Shown here piece after piece: positions 23,939-30,385 of a DNA stretch of 49,714 nucleotides (positions are counted from its first letter, which is position 1; each line of letters opens with the position of its first letter). A model generated the notes under the pieces. It saw only the letters and a list, made by a program, of their open reading frames with translations. It made no database searches and was not told the DNA's origin. Position numbers and translations under genes: made by a program. Source of the stretch: a virus; the IMG/VR virus record IMGVR_UViG_3300049259_000402, positions 1 through 49,714 of that record. The stretch is one strand, 5' to 3'.

Positions 23939-24127
23939 CTAGCTGAGGTCGTGTTGGCGTTCCATCAGCAGGTGCGCCACGTTGAGCCAGGTTGCGGCCA
24001 TCTCGTCGAGGCGTTCCATCAGGGCGAGGTTGGTTTCGGTTTCGGCGTGGCGTAGCAGCCGGGCCGCGTTGCGGATCGCCTCGTCGATGGTCGGTGCCTC
24101 GTCGTCGGCAACGTTGACGTCGGCCAC
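23939..24127 (-). CDS. Small helical protein, unknown
   Basis: 62 aa, GTG at 24127 with ribosome site GGGAGGCGCC. Acidic, almost wholly helical ('TIDEAIRNAARLLRHAETET', 'LMERLDEMAATWLNVAHLLM'). Similar short helical proteins occur in actinobacterial phages and plasmids. No function recognised. Confidence 0.6.
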   Translation of the reverse strand: MADVNVADDEAPTIDEAIRNAARLLRHAETETNLALMERLDEMAATWLNVAHLLMERQHDLS

Positions 24128-24146
24128 GGCGCCTCCCGTGCTATCG

Positions 24147-24719
24147 CTATTGCGCAGGTGCGGCGTCGGTGATGTGCACGGCGGTGGCAGGCACGAACAT
24201 CCCGCGGCGCCCCTCGACGGAGACGATGTAGCCGTCGACGGGTAGACCGTCGACGTCACGCTTGTCGAGTCGCTCGATGATCGCGGTGACCAGGCCGGCG
24301 ACCTCGCCGGTGGTCGAGCCGTGGAACGTCACCCTGGTGCCGGCCGCGAGGGTCGGCAGCGTGACGCGGTCCTGGTGGTGAGGGTGGTGGATGCGGATCG
24401 CGTAGGGCGCGGTGTCGTGGTCGGCGTGTTCGGTGTCGGCCAGCTGGTCGCGTTCGTGCACTGTGGCGGCCAGTGAGCCGTCGCAGTCGTCGCAGGCCAC
24501 GGCGTAGGCGAATTCCCGCTCGGGTGGTCGGGGTGTCACGTCGACCTCTACCCAGTTGGCGACGTCCTCGTCGGACAGTGCCTCGACGTTCAGTTCCCTG
24601 TTGTTCCACGACCACGTGAACCACGTCTTCTCGAACCACGTCTTGTCGGACTCGTCCACAGCGGGCGGGATCCGCTCGGCGAGCCTGCCGGTGGCGGGGT
24701 TGAGGCGTAGGCGGTTCAC
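24147..24719 (-). CDS. Hypothetical protein with one Cys pair, unknown
   Basis: 190 aa, GTG at 24719, placed five bases after GGAAGG; a GTG two codons upstream is also possible. The N-terminal part has a Trp/Phe-rich block ('KTWFEKTWFTWSWN'), the middle a 'VACDDCDGSLAATVH' knuckle, and the C-terminal 70 residues look like a small beta barrel ('LAAGTRVTFHGSTTGEVAGL', 'GRRGMFVPATAVHI'). No family recognised. Confidence 0.65.
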   Translation of the reverse strand: MNRLRLNPATGRLAERIPPAVDESDKTWFEKTWFTWSWNNRELNVEALSDEDVANWVEVDVTPRPPEREFAYAVACDDCDGSLAATVHERDQLADTEHADHDTAPYAIRIHHPHHQDRVTLPTLAAGTRVTFHGSTTGEVAGLVTAIIERLDKRDVDGLPVDGYIVSVEGRRGMFVPATAVHITDAAPAQ

Positions 24720-24753
24720 AGTCACCTTCCGGGGGGACGCGCTCGCGGATGGT

Positions 24754-24810
24754 TCAGCCGAGAAGCGCATGGAGCAGCGAACACAGGGCGTCGGCAAGGG
24801 TCGACAGCAT
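24754..24810 (-). CDS. Possible 18-residue peptide
   Basis: ATG at 24810 follows an excellent ribosome site (AGAGGAGGTGCCTC). The product MLSTLADALCSLLHALLG is short, hydrophobic and amphipathic. It fills much of the 144-base gap between two small genes. The strong site is the only support; it could be a leader peptide or a chance reading frame. Confidence 0.35.
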   Translation of the reverse strand: MLSTLADALCSLLHALLG

Positions 24811-24863
24811 GAGGCACCTCCTCTGGTGTTTCGTCCCGCGTGGAGCAGTAGCGGCGAGTTCCC

Positions 24864-25088
24864 CTACGGGGCCGGTGTGGCCGGCTCGTCGGGTGCGGCC
24901 GGCCCGGATTGCGTGGCCTGCTGGGCGTCGGTTTCGGCGGTGTGGACGTCGTCGCTGATCTGCTGGCCGATAATGTGGGCGTCGTCGGTGACCTGGCCTT
25001 CGATCTTGGCGATCAGGTCGTGTGCGGCGACGTGGAACTTGTCGACGATCGCGGCCAGTTCGGCGCGGATCTGCTTGAAGTCGATCAT
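24864..25088 (-). CDS. Small helical protein, unknown
   Basis: 74 aa, ATG at 25088. Residues 1-50 form charged helices ('DFKQIRAELAAIVDKFHVAA', 'DLIAKIEGQVTDDAHIIGQQ'); the tail is Ala/Pro/Thr-rich. It may form a small helical bundle. It lies 54 bases downstream of the tRNA on the same strand. Confidence 0.6.
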   Translation of the reverse strand: MIDFKQIRAELAAIVDKFHVAAHDLIAKIEGQVTDDAHIIGQQISDDVHTAETDAQQATQSGPAAPDEPATPAP

Positions 25089-25141
25089 GTGTGGGTTCCT
25101 TCGATGGTGGGCGGGTCGATCCACACGAACGGCGAATTTCG

Positions 25142-25215
25142 TGGCGGGGGGCGGATTTGAACCGCCGACCTCCGGGTTATGGGCCCGGCGCGCTACCGAG
25201 CTGCGCTACCCCGGC
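25142..25215 (-). tRNA. tRNA with CAU anticodon (tRNA-Met type)
   Basis: A cloverleaf folds on the minus strand: acceptor GCCGGGG/CCCCGCC, D-arm GCGC..GCGC, anticodon stem CCGGG/CCCGG with loop CCCATAA (anticodon complement at 25179-25181), T-arm GGCGG TTCAAAT CCGCC, then A73; CCA is not encoded. Position 2-71 is a C-C mismatch in the acceptor stem. Three G-C pairs flank the anticodon loop, as in initiator tRNAs, but the mismatch is not at 1-72. It is the only tRNA in the window. Confidence 0.85.
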
Positions 25216-25226
25216 GTGTGCGGGTT

Positions 25227-25276
25227 GGTCACGCCCGCCGGGTGTCGTGGTGACCGAACAGCGGGCGGGCGTGACC
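25227..25276 (-). promoter_or_regulatory. 12-bp perfect inverted repeat upstream of the tRNA
   Basis: GGTCACGCCCGC (25227-25238) and GCGGGCGTGACC (25265-25276) are perfect complements separated by 26 bases. The repeat lies 12 bases beyond the tRNA 5' end in the 216-base noncoding gap between the XRE gene and the tRNA. It could be a processing structure, a protein-binding site or a weak terminator. No T run follows. Confidence 0.45.
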
Positions 25277-25306
25277 GGGGGCGACCGTTGGGGGAACGGT
25301 GCCAAC

Positions 25307-25381
25307 CGCACAGTGTCACGGTGCGGGGCGCGTTGACCCATCCTTCCCCGATGGGACAGAGTGCCCGACCGTGACAGTGCG
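25307..25381 (-). ncRNA. Nested stem-loop structure, candidate structured RNA
   Basis: Outer arms CGCACAGTGTCACGGT (25307-25322) and ACCGTGACAGTGCG (25368-25381) pair over 14 bases with one two-base bulge. An inner hairpin CCCATC (25337-25342) / GATGGG (25350-25355) closes a seven-base loop. It lies between the XRE gene ending at 25432 and the tRNA. This could be a terminator of the regulator transcript, a binding site, or a small RNA; the pairing is what is seen, the function is inferred. Confidence 0.4.
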
Positions 25382-25431
25382 CAGCATTGCACGTGGTCAG
25401 CAGTTCGGTCGACCGCGCGCAAGCGGGGTTA

Positions 25432-25728
25432 TCACGAGTGGTCAGTTTCGGGCGTCGACGGGAGCTCGTCGTCGCGCCACGAGAGCCGAAGGCCGACTGC
25501 CAGGGCCCAGGCCACCGCTGTGCCCAGCTTGGGTTCCTGCGCGCGGTTCTCCAGTTGTGACAGTGTCCGCTGGCTCGTGCCGATCAGATCGGCAACCTGG
25601 GCCTGAGTGAGACCGGTCTCCCTACGTGCGGCGACCAGGTCGTCAACGAGCTGGCCCAGCACCCGGTTGGCTCGTTGCAGTTCCCTAGCGTGATGTCTCG
25701 CCGGACGTCGAAGATCGACTCTACCCAC
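25432..25728 (-). CDS. XRE-family transcriptional regulator
   Basis: 98 aa, GTG at 25728 with GGGAG seven bases upstream. A complete XRE helix-turn-helix spans about residues 28-82 ('LVDDLVAARRETGLTQAQVADLIGTSQRTLSQLENRAQEPKLG'). It is short with no effector domain and resembles small Cro/antitoxin-type regulators. No toxin gene of a known family overlaps it. Structured noncoding DNA lies directly downstream. Confidence 0.82.
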   Translation of the reverse strand: MGRVDLRRPARHHARELQRANRVLGQLVDDLVAARRETGLTQAQVADLIGTSQRTLSQLENRAQEPKLGTAVAWALAVGLRLSWRDDELPSTPETDHS

Positions 25729-25742
25729 TGAAACGCTCCCGT

Positions 25743-26057
25743 CTACTCGTCGTCCGTGGGCGGCAGGAGCGGCATCGAGAACAAGTGCTCCATTGGTCGA
25801 GGCCCGACGTACTGCCGGCACGTGCACGGCACCCACTGGTCGCCGATGTAGTCGCCGTGCTTGTTTCGGCTGGCCTTGCGCAGTAATTGGCCGTGGCATT
25901 CGTTGGTCTCGCAGTCATGGTGGGCTAGTGCGTGACCGCAGCCGCACGTCGCGGTGGGCGTGTCGGGCTGCTTGCGTGGTCGGTGGACGCGGCCGGCTCC
26001 GTAGCCGGAGACGATCAGTGCGGCGCCGACGGCGAGGCTGATCGGATCGAAGATCAT
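25743..26057 (-). CDS. Membrane-anchored Cys/His-rich protein, unknown
   Basis: 104 aa, ATG at 26057 with AGGAAAAAG upstream. One N-terminal hydrophobic segment (about 6-22) is followed by basic 'RVHRPRKQ' and then a probable zinc-binding domain with 'CGCGHALAHHDCETNECHG' and 'WVPCTCRQYVGP'. The layout suggests a zinc domain held at the inner face of the membrane. No family recognised. Confidence 0.65.
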   Translation of the reverse strand: MIFDPISLAVGAALIVSGYGAGRVHRPRKQPDTPTATCGCGHALAHHDCETNECHGQLLRKASRNKHGDYIGDQWVPCTCRQYVGPRPMEHLFSMPLLPPTDDE

Positions 26058-26078
26058 CTTTTTCCTGTGGTCGGCGCT

Positions 26079-26333
26079 CTACATCGATGCGATCAGCTGG
26101 TGGATCATGTCTTCCGCAGCGACGGGCCGTCCTTCGAGTTCGAGCGCGTCCCTGGCGAGTTCCGCCAGCAAGCCCTGGATCCCAGGCACGAGCGGGTTCT
26201 TGGAGTTCTGCATCAGAGACGCGAACGACGCCGATGCCTGAAGCAAGCCTTCCGCTACGGGCGTGGTCGGCACCTGCATGAGCAGTTCCACGATCTGTAG
26301 TAGGGCGGCCTTGAGCTCGTTGACGTCGCTCAC
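26079..26333 (-). CDS. Small helical protein, unknown
   Basis: 84 aa, GTG at 26333. Three or four helices ('NELKAALLQIVELLMQVPTT', 'AEGLLQASASFASLMQ', 'IQGLLAELARDALELEG', 'AAEDMIHQLIASM'). No Cys and no signal. It follows an XRE gene on the same strand. It could be an interaction partner, but nothing in the sequence shows this. Confidence 0.6.
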   Translation of the reverse strand: MSDVNELKAALLQIVELLMQVPTTPVAEGLLQASASFASLMQNSKNPLVPGIQGLLAELARDALELEGRPVAAEDMIHQLIASM

Positions 26334-26367
26334 TGGCACCGTCTGCCGGATGGTTCGAGCGCCGTGC

Positions 26368-26700
26368 TCACCGCTGGGACAGTTTTTCGGCATAGGCGGC
26401 CAGTAGGTCGTGAGGTGACACTGTCCAGGGCGCTCCACCTACGGGGATGCTTTCTTCGACTATGCGGAGGACAGCACTCTGCCGCACCTTCAAAGCGGTG
26501 CATATCGAAAAGAACATAGCCAGGTTCGGATGTGCAAGTCCGTTGGACTCGAAGCGGGACAAGGTTGTCGGTGACGTATAGAGATGAGTCGCTAGTTCCT
26601 GCTGCTCCAATCCAGCTCCTTCACGCAGTCGGCCCATCAGTTTTGTTGTCGTCTCGATCAGCTCGGCGATTATGGTTGGTTCTGACTGCTGCCCGTTCAC
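26368..26700 (-). CDS. XRE-family transcriptional regulator
   Basis: 110 aa, GTG at 26700 with GGAG five bases upstream. HTH at about residues 18-75 ('LMGRLREGAGLEQQELATHLYTSPTTLSRFESNGLAHPNLAMFFSI'). The C-terminal 35 residues ('VGGAPWTVSPHDLLAAYAEK') are a short helical extension. Base composition appears less GC-rich than the phage core, suggesting separate acquisition. Confidence 0.8.
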   Translation of the reverse strand: MNGQQSEPTIIAELIETTTKLMGRLREGAGLEQQELATHLYTSPTTLSRFESNGLAHPNLAMFFSICTALKVRQSAVLRIVEESIPVGGAPWTVSPHDLLAAYAEKLSQR

Positions 26701-26758
26701 GATGACTCCAGAATGTTTCGGCGTGCAACGATCGGATGGTTGTGCGGGCACGGCCTCG

Positions 26759-27001
26759 TCACGGCTGGTCCTTCCACAGGCCGAGTAGCCAGTCCGTTGA
26801 CCGGCGGTATGCGCGCGCGAGGTGGAGTAGTTCGATTGCGCTGACCGTCCGTATTCCTTGTTCGATCCTGCACATACAGGTTGGGTCAAGACCGATAGCG
26901 CGCGAGGCGGCTACCTGGGTCATGCCGGCCCTAATGCGGGCGTACCGAAGCTGGTTGGCGAGTTTCGTTGTTTCACTGTCGCTAGCCGTGACTCGTCGCA
27001 T
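26759..27001 (-). CDS. Small XRE-family regulator
   Basis: 80 aa, ATG at 27001 with GGAGGGTGAG directly before it. HTH spans residues 14-68 ('ANQLRYARIRAGMTQVAASRAIGLDPTCMCRIEQGIRTVSAIELL'), ending 'RSTDWLLGLWKDQP'. The 'DWLLG' ending is common in phage Cro/CI-like regulators. It is followed 58 bases later by another XRE gene on the same strand. Confidence 0.8.
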   Translation of the reverse strand: MRRVTASDSETTKLANQLRYARIRAGMTQVAASRAIGLDPTCMCRIEQGIRTVSAIELLHLARAYRRSTDWLLGLWKDQP

Positions 27002-27017
27002 CTCACCCTCCCGACAC

Positions 27018-27563
27018 TCAGGTGATGACGACAGCCCCAGACGGGGGCACCGGGTCCGGAACGATCTCGGGGTCCCCGTCGTCGTCCCAATGGCAGTGCG
27101 GGCACCAGGGTTGAAGCGGCTCGTGAACGCGCATCAGGTATGCCTGTATGACACTGAGACCACCAACCCAATAGGCAAGTAGCGACCCGTGTTTGAGCAA
27201 CGTCAATGACACGATACAAGCTGTCGCAGCCCCGACCATTCCGGCAACGCGATAGGGGCGGGTGAATATGCGATGTGCCCACAGGAGCGTGGTCGCTTTG
27301 GTGACAGCTCGCTCAGGACCATCCAACGGTACAGCGATGGCACAGAGCGGACACAGGACCAGGCCGTGATGGTGTGCTGCGCAGATCATCCACAGCATGC
27401 AGACTATGAGAACAAAAGTGAATGCCTTCAGGATGACGTTACCGCGGAAGATATCTTCGGCGACTGTCTCGCCGACCACAAGAATCCAAAACCACATCAT
27501 TTGATGCGAGCTCCACAGCAGAATGCGGTTACGCCGCGTGTTGTCGGGCATCGATACAGGCAC
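27018..27563 (-). CDS. Integral membrane protein with CPLC and CPHC motifs, unknown
   Basis: 181 aa from the GTG at 27563 (AGAGG six bases upstream); ATG at 27551 and TTG at 27608 are alternatives. Hydrophobic segments lie at about 21-36, 44-62, 105-123 and 128-144. Two cysteine pairs, Cys71-PL-Cys74 and Cys154-PH-Cys157, could bind one metal or form a redox site on the same face. Composition is less GC-rich than the phage core. It is boxed between XRE genes, so a lysogenic-conversion or superinfection-exclusion role is possible. No family recognised. Confidence 0.65.
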   Translation of the reverse strand: MPVSMPDNTRRNRILLWSSHQMMWFWILVVGETVAEDIFRGNVILKAFTFVLIVCMLWMICAAHHHGLVLCPLCAIAVPLDGPERAVTKATTLLWAHRIFTRPYRVAGMVGAATACIVSLTLLKHGSLLAYWVGGLSVIQAYLMRVHEPLQPWCPHCHWDDDGDPEIVPDPVPPSGAVVIT

Positions 27564-27617
27564 AGCGGACCTCTCTCTATTGATCTTTCTTGAAATCGAG
27601 GGCAGCAAAGGATAAAG

Positions 27618-28097
27618 TCATTTCTGTGGTTGGAAATCTCGGAGCATGACGAACAGGTCGAGCATCGCGAGGCCGCAGACGTTCGCGAGAACATCGAGTG
27701 CGTCGGGTGTCAGCCCGACGACCGGTTCCGCGAGGCTGCCGAGCGCGGCGAGGCTGGCTGCGGCCCACCTGGCCGCCGGTAAGATTTCACAGCGGGTGCT
27801 CTTGGCCAGCATGGCGAGGTCGACGACGAGTTTATCACCGGCGGCGGGGTACACGCGGCGGTCGACCTCGGCGAGTATCACGTGTGCGCGGGTGCCGAGT
27901 GCGCGGGCGACTTCGTCGAGCCGGTCGACATGGATGTGTCGGGTGCCCAGTTCGTAGGTGGCGAGCGTCTGCAGTGAGATGTCGGCGGTGTCGGGCAATT
28001 CTGCCCGTAGTTGTTTGCGGGTCCAGCCGTTCGCCTTGCGGTGGCTGCGGATGACGTCGCCGACGGTGCGCGCGTAGGTGGATACGATGTCGCTCAT
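27618..28097 (-). CDS. XRE-family transcriptional regulator
   Basis: 159 aa, ATG at 28097, overlapping the upstream 68-aa HTH gene (ATGA). HTH at about residues 11-68 ('VGDVIRSHRKANGWTRKQLRAELPDTADISLQTLATYELGTRHI'), then a helical C-terminal domain of 80 residues ('DKLVVDLAMLAKSTRCEILP', 'LDVLANVCGLAMLDLFVML'). This two-domain layout is common among actinobacterial regulators. The C-terminal half may dimerise. Confidence 0.82.
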   Translation of the reverse strand: MSDIVSTYARTVGDVIRSHRKANGWTRKQLRAELPDTADISLQTLATYELGTRHIHVDRLDEVARALGTRAHVILAEVDRRVYPAAGDKLVVDLAMLAKSTRCEILPAARWAAASLAALGSLAEPVVGLTPDALDVLANVCGLAMLDLFVMLRDFQPQK

Positions 28098-28300
28098 TTT
28101 CGGGGTTTCCCGCCTTTGGAGCGCAGTACGCCGTCGTCTGACAACATGCTGTGGATGGTGCCGTAGGAGCGGCCGGAGTCGGCGACGAGCGCGCGTATGG
28201 GCATGTTGAGTTTGAGATATTTGTATTTGAGGTCGGCGAGTAGTATTTCCCGCGCGACCCCGGTCAGGCGGGTTCCCTTTTTGATTTTTCTGGTGTGCAT
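28094..28300 (-). CDS. Small actinobacterial helix-turn-helix protein
   Basis: 68 aa, ATG at 28300. 'KKGTRLTGVAREILLADLKYKYLKLNMPIRALVADSGRSYGTIHSML' is the signature of a very common short actinobacterial HTH protein (the 'GRSYGFVHR' type). It resembles a resolvase-type HTH without a catalytic part, and ends in a basic tail. Its stop overlaps the XRE gene that follows, so the two DNA-binding proteins are made together. Confidence 0.8.
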   Translation of the reverse strand: MHTRKIKKGTRLTGVAREILLADLKYKYLKLNMPIRALVADSGRSYGTIHSMLSDDGVLRSKGGKPRK

Positions 28301-28357
28301 TCCAGGTTCCAGTGTCCGCGCGTGATGAAATGGGGGGTTGTGTCGCCTGTCAGGCAT

Positions 28358-28861
28358 TCATAACGTGGTGCCGTCGTGGCGGTTCATCGCGCGCTGCGCT
28401 TCGTCGTACTCGTCGACGTCGGGCCGGTAGTCCGACCGGGTTGGTTCGGGGGCCAACTCGGCGGCTGGCGGCGCGGGTTCGGCTGGTTCGGCGCCGAGGG
28501 GTTCGTCGACCACCTCGGGCGGGATGGGTTTCGGGTAGGGGTCTGGCCAGCCTCGGGCGCGGGTGCCGGCGCGGTCGATCGCGGCGATGGAGACGGCGTG
28601 TACCCACTGGGCGTGGGGGGTGTCGGTGGCGGCGACGGCGAGCTGGCGCCACAGGTCGGCGTCGGTCCACGCGCCGAATCGGTGTTCCGCAGTGGCCGGC
28701 ATGACACCGAACACGTCGGGAAGGTCGTCCCACGGGATGTCGGTGGTGACGGCGTGGACGATGGCGGCGAGCACGGCGCGGGGGGTGAAGTTGGGTAGCA
28801 GTGGGCCGAGGAACTCCCACCGTTCGTCGTTGATCACCGATTGGATGCTGAGTTCGGCCAC
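28358..28861 (-). CDS. Transposase-derived DNA-binding protein (DUF4096-like, no catalytic domain)
   Basis: 167 aa, GTG at 28861 with GAGGAGGAGGACCA upstream. Residues 9-75 follow the N-terminal domain of IS5-type transposases (DUF4096): 'NDERWEFLGPLLPNFTPR', 'AAIVHAVTTDIPWDDLPDVFG' and 'RFGAWTDADLWRQL'. The DDE nuclease domain that would follow is absent. Instead there is 'DRAGTRARGWPDPYPK', then a Pro/Glu-rich tail. No terminal inverted repeats flank it. It therefore looks like a domesticated domain, perhaps a phage regulator. Confidence 0.72.
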   Translation of the reverse strand: MAELSIQSVINDERWEFLGPLLPNFTPRAVLAAIVHAVTTDIPWDDLPDVFGVMPATAEHRFGAWTDADLWRQLAVAATDTPHAQWVHAVSIAAIDRAGTRARGWPDPYPKPIPPEVVDEPLGAEPAEPAPPAAELAPEPTRSDYRPDVDEYDEAQRAMNRHDGTTL

Positions 28862-29076
28862 TGGTCCTCCTCCTCGGGTGGTTCCTCGAACCCCAGGTAG
28901 TTCTCGATCTCGCGGAGCCGGTGTTCGTGCTGGCTCAGGCAGCGGCTGCGTTGCTGGCATTCGCGTTCGGCCTCGCGGCGGATACCGCGCCACAGCAGCA
29001 CGATCGCCACGGTGAGCACGAGCCACAGGAAGAACGCCGCCCACGGTGGCGCGTTGCCGAACACCAGCAGCCGCAC
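28834..29076 (-). CDS. Small membrane protein with charged tail, unknown
   Basis: 80 aa, GTG at 29076. One hydrophobic segment at about residues 11-28 ('WAAFFLWLVLTVAIVLLW'), then a charged helix ('RREAERECQQRSRCLSQHEH') and an acidic end ('LGFEEPPEEEDQWP'). It overlaps the DUF4096-like gene by 28 bases. No function recognised. Confidence 0.6.
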   Translation of the reverse strand: MRLLVFGNAPPWAAFFLWLVLTVAIVLLWRGIRREAERECQQRSRCLSQHEHRLREIENYLGFEEPPEEEDQWPNSASNR

Positions 29077-29082
29077 CGGGGA

Positions 29083-29136
29083 TCACACCGGCGAGGGTTG
29101 CTGCCGGCGCGGGCCGGCGGCTGCGGGTTCGTTCAT
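29083..29136 (-). CDS. Possible 17-residue peptide
   Basis: ATG at 29136 overlaps the stop of the preceding gene (ATGA) and reads MNEPAAAGPRRQQPSPV before a TGA at 29083. It ends six bases before the next gene. The coupling pattern matches its neighbours, but length and composition give no independent support. Confidence 0.25.
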   Translation of the reverse strand: MNEPAAAGPRRQQPSPV

Positions 29137-29537
29137 CGCGCACCCACCACCTGGCGGCGCAGCTCGTCGACGGTCACAACCCGGTCGACGCCGTCGACCA
29201 GCGGCGCGTCCAGTTCCAGATCAAGCACCCAGCCACCGACGGCGATCACCGGGCCGCGCGGGATACGGCCGGCCGCTTCGATGCCGACGCTGCCGCTGTG
29301 GCCGCCGGTCAGCGTGACGCTCGTGACCTCGTCGAGGACCTGGATCCACCGCAGGACCGACCTGGTCGCGGCAGGCTCGCCGAGCCTGACTAGCGGTGGC
29401 CGGCCCTCGACGTCCCGCAGGCGGGCCACCTCGGCAGGCGCGGCCAGCCCGATACCACCGGGCCGTGACCGGGCGATCTCCCGGGCGATCGCGTGCAACG
29501 TGTCCGCGACGGAGTAGATACGCGCCGTGGTTGACAT
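29133..29537 (-). CDS. Hypothetical protein, unknown
   Basis: 134 aa, ATG at 29537. Mixed alpha/beta: a helical N-terminus ('SVADTLHAIAREIARSRPGG'), then 'VTSVTLTGGHSGSVGIEAAG' and 'VIAVGGWVLDLELDAPLVDG' as probable strands. Nothing catalytic stands out. A 70-base gap without a gene separates it from the next gene upstream. Confidence 0.65.
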   Translation of the reverse strand: MSTTARIYSVADTLHAIAREIARSRPGGIGLAAPAEVARLRDVEGRPPLVRLGEPAATRSVLRWIQVLDEVTSVTLTGGHSGSVGIEAAGRIPRGPVIAVGGWVLDLELDAPLVDGVDRVVTVDELRRQVVGAR

Positions 29538-29607
29538 CGGAGAATCCCACCTTTCGGGGTCAGCGGGGTGCGGCGCACCGTTTCCGCAGTGGCTGTCTGG
29601 GTCGTCG

Positions 29608-29763
29608 TCAGGCCGCCCGCGGCCGCGGGCGGGTGGTGATCGCGTGGCGGCCGTAGGGCTTGCGTTGCTCGGCGAGTTCGGCGCTCATCTCGGCGACCAG
29701 CCGTTCCAGGAGGCGTTGCACGGTGAGCGCGGCGCCCTTCACGTTGGCGTGCTGGCCGCTCAC
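29608..29763 (-). CDS. Small basic helical protein, unknown
   Basis: 51 aa, GTG at 29763 overlapping the upstream stop (GTGA). One helix ('LTVQRLLERLVAEMSAELAEQ') and a basic tail ('RKPYGRHAITTRPRPRAA'). Possibly a nucleic-acid-binding accessory; not recognised. Confidence 0.55.
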   Translation of the reverse strand: MSGQHANVKGAALTVQRLLERLVAEMSAELAEQRKPYGRHAITTRPRPRAA

Positions 29764-30086
29764 GGTGTGCCCATGTCGCGGTCGCGGTTGGGCGTGTCCT
29801 TGAGCGGTTCGCGGGGCGCGTCCAGCGCGAAAGGCGGCGACAGTTGGCGATACGCCGCGATGACCTCGGTCACGGTGCCGTCCGTGCGCCAGACAGGCTT
29901 GCCGACCGGGTCGGTGCGGTCGATGAGCGCTTCGTCCTCGCCGAGCAGGACGATGGTGTCGACCGACCCGTCCGGCCACGGGTGCATTCGGACCACCAGG
30001 TTGGGCGGTCCGGGCAGCGGGACCCAGCCACCGGTGCTGATCAGGTCCTGGAAAGCCCGCAGGGCCGGGCTGGTGTCGTCGCTCAT
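29760..30086 (-). CDS. Hypothetical protein, unknown
   Basis: 108 aa, ATG at 30086, ATGA overlap with the zinc-finger-like gene upstream. 'GGWVPLPGPPNLVVRMHPWPDGSVDTIVLLG' and 'GTVTEVIAAYRQL' suggest a compact alpha/beta fold. The C-terminus is polar. I recall no family. Confidence 0.65.
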   Translation of the reverse strand: MSDDTSPALRAFQDLISTGGWVPLPGPPNLVVRMHPWPDGSVDTIVLLGEDEALIDRTDPVGKPVWRTDGTVTEVIAAYRQLSPPFALDAPREPLKDTPNRDRDMGTP

Positions 30087-30385
30087 CGCGTTGCTCGCCG
30101 TCGTTCGGAGTTGGATACCGCTGCCGCCGCGGGCCGGCCAGGGACCGCTGTCGGCACGTGGCTGGTGCGCAGGGGGACGTGTTCGGCCAGCCGCCACGCC
30201 TGGTCGCAGCCGGGACACTCCGGTGCCGGCTGTCCCGGTGTCGGCGCGACCACGGTGACCGTCGTGTGCGGCTGGCACAGCGGCGCGATGGCGTCGCCTG
30301 GATCCACGGGCAGGCCGAGGTAGGCGTGCCGCCAGTGGGCGGTCGCCGCCCACCGCCGCCGCGCGGTCAGCGCCAGCATCGTCAT
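30083..30385 (-). CDS. Zinc-finger-like protein of actinomycetes
   Basis: 100 aa, ATG at 30385 (or 30379). 'AHWRHAYLGLP', 'APLCQPHTTVTVV' and 'APECPGCDQAWRLAE' give a single-Cys plus CxxC pattern, with His residues near the N-terminus. It resembles short Pseudonocardiaceae proteins annotated only as zinc finger protein. The start overlaps the preceding gene's stop (ATGA). Confidence 0.6.
   Translation of the reverse strand: MTMLALTARRRWAATAHWRHAYLGLPVDPGDAIAPLCQPHTTVTVVAPTPGQPAPECPGCDQAWRLAEHVPLRTSHVPTAVPGRPAAAAVSNSERRRATR

Noticed and set aside
25142-25215. tRNA as the phage attachment site
   Set aside because: The integrase is about 23 kb away, the tRNA is complete and internal, and no second copy of its 3' end is seen at either window edge.
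25432-27001. A classical type II toxin-antitoxin pair built on the small XRE genes
   Set aside because: No neighbouring protein shows HigB/RelE, HipA, Fic/Doc, MazF or PIN motifs. The XRE genes are kept as plain regulators.
28358-28861. An active IS5 insertion sequence
   Set aside because: No DDE domain, no terminal inverted repeats and no target duplication are visible; only the N-terminal DNA-binding domain is present.
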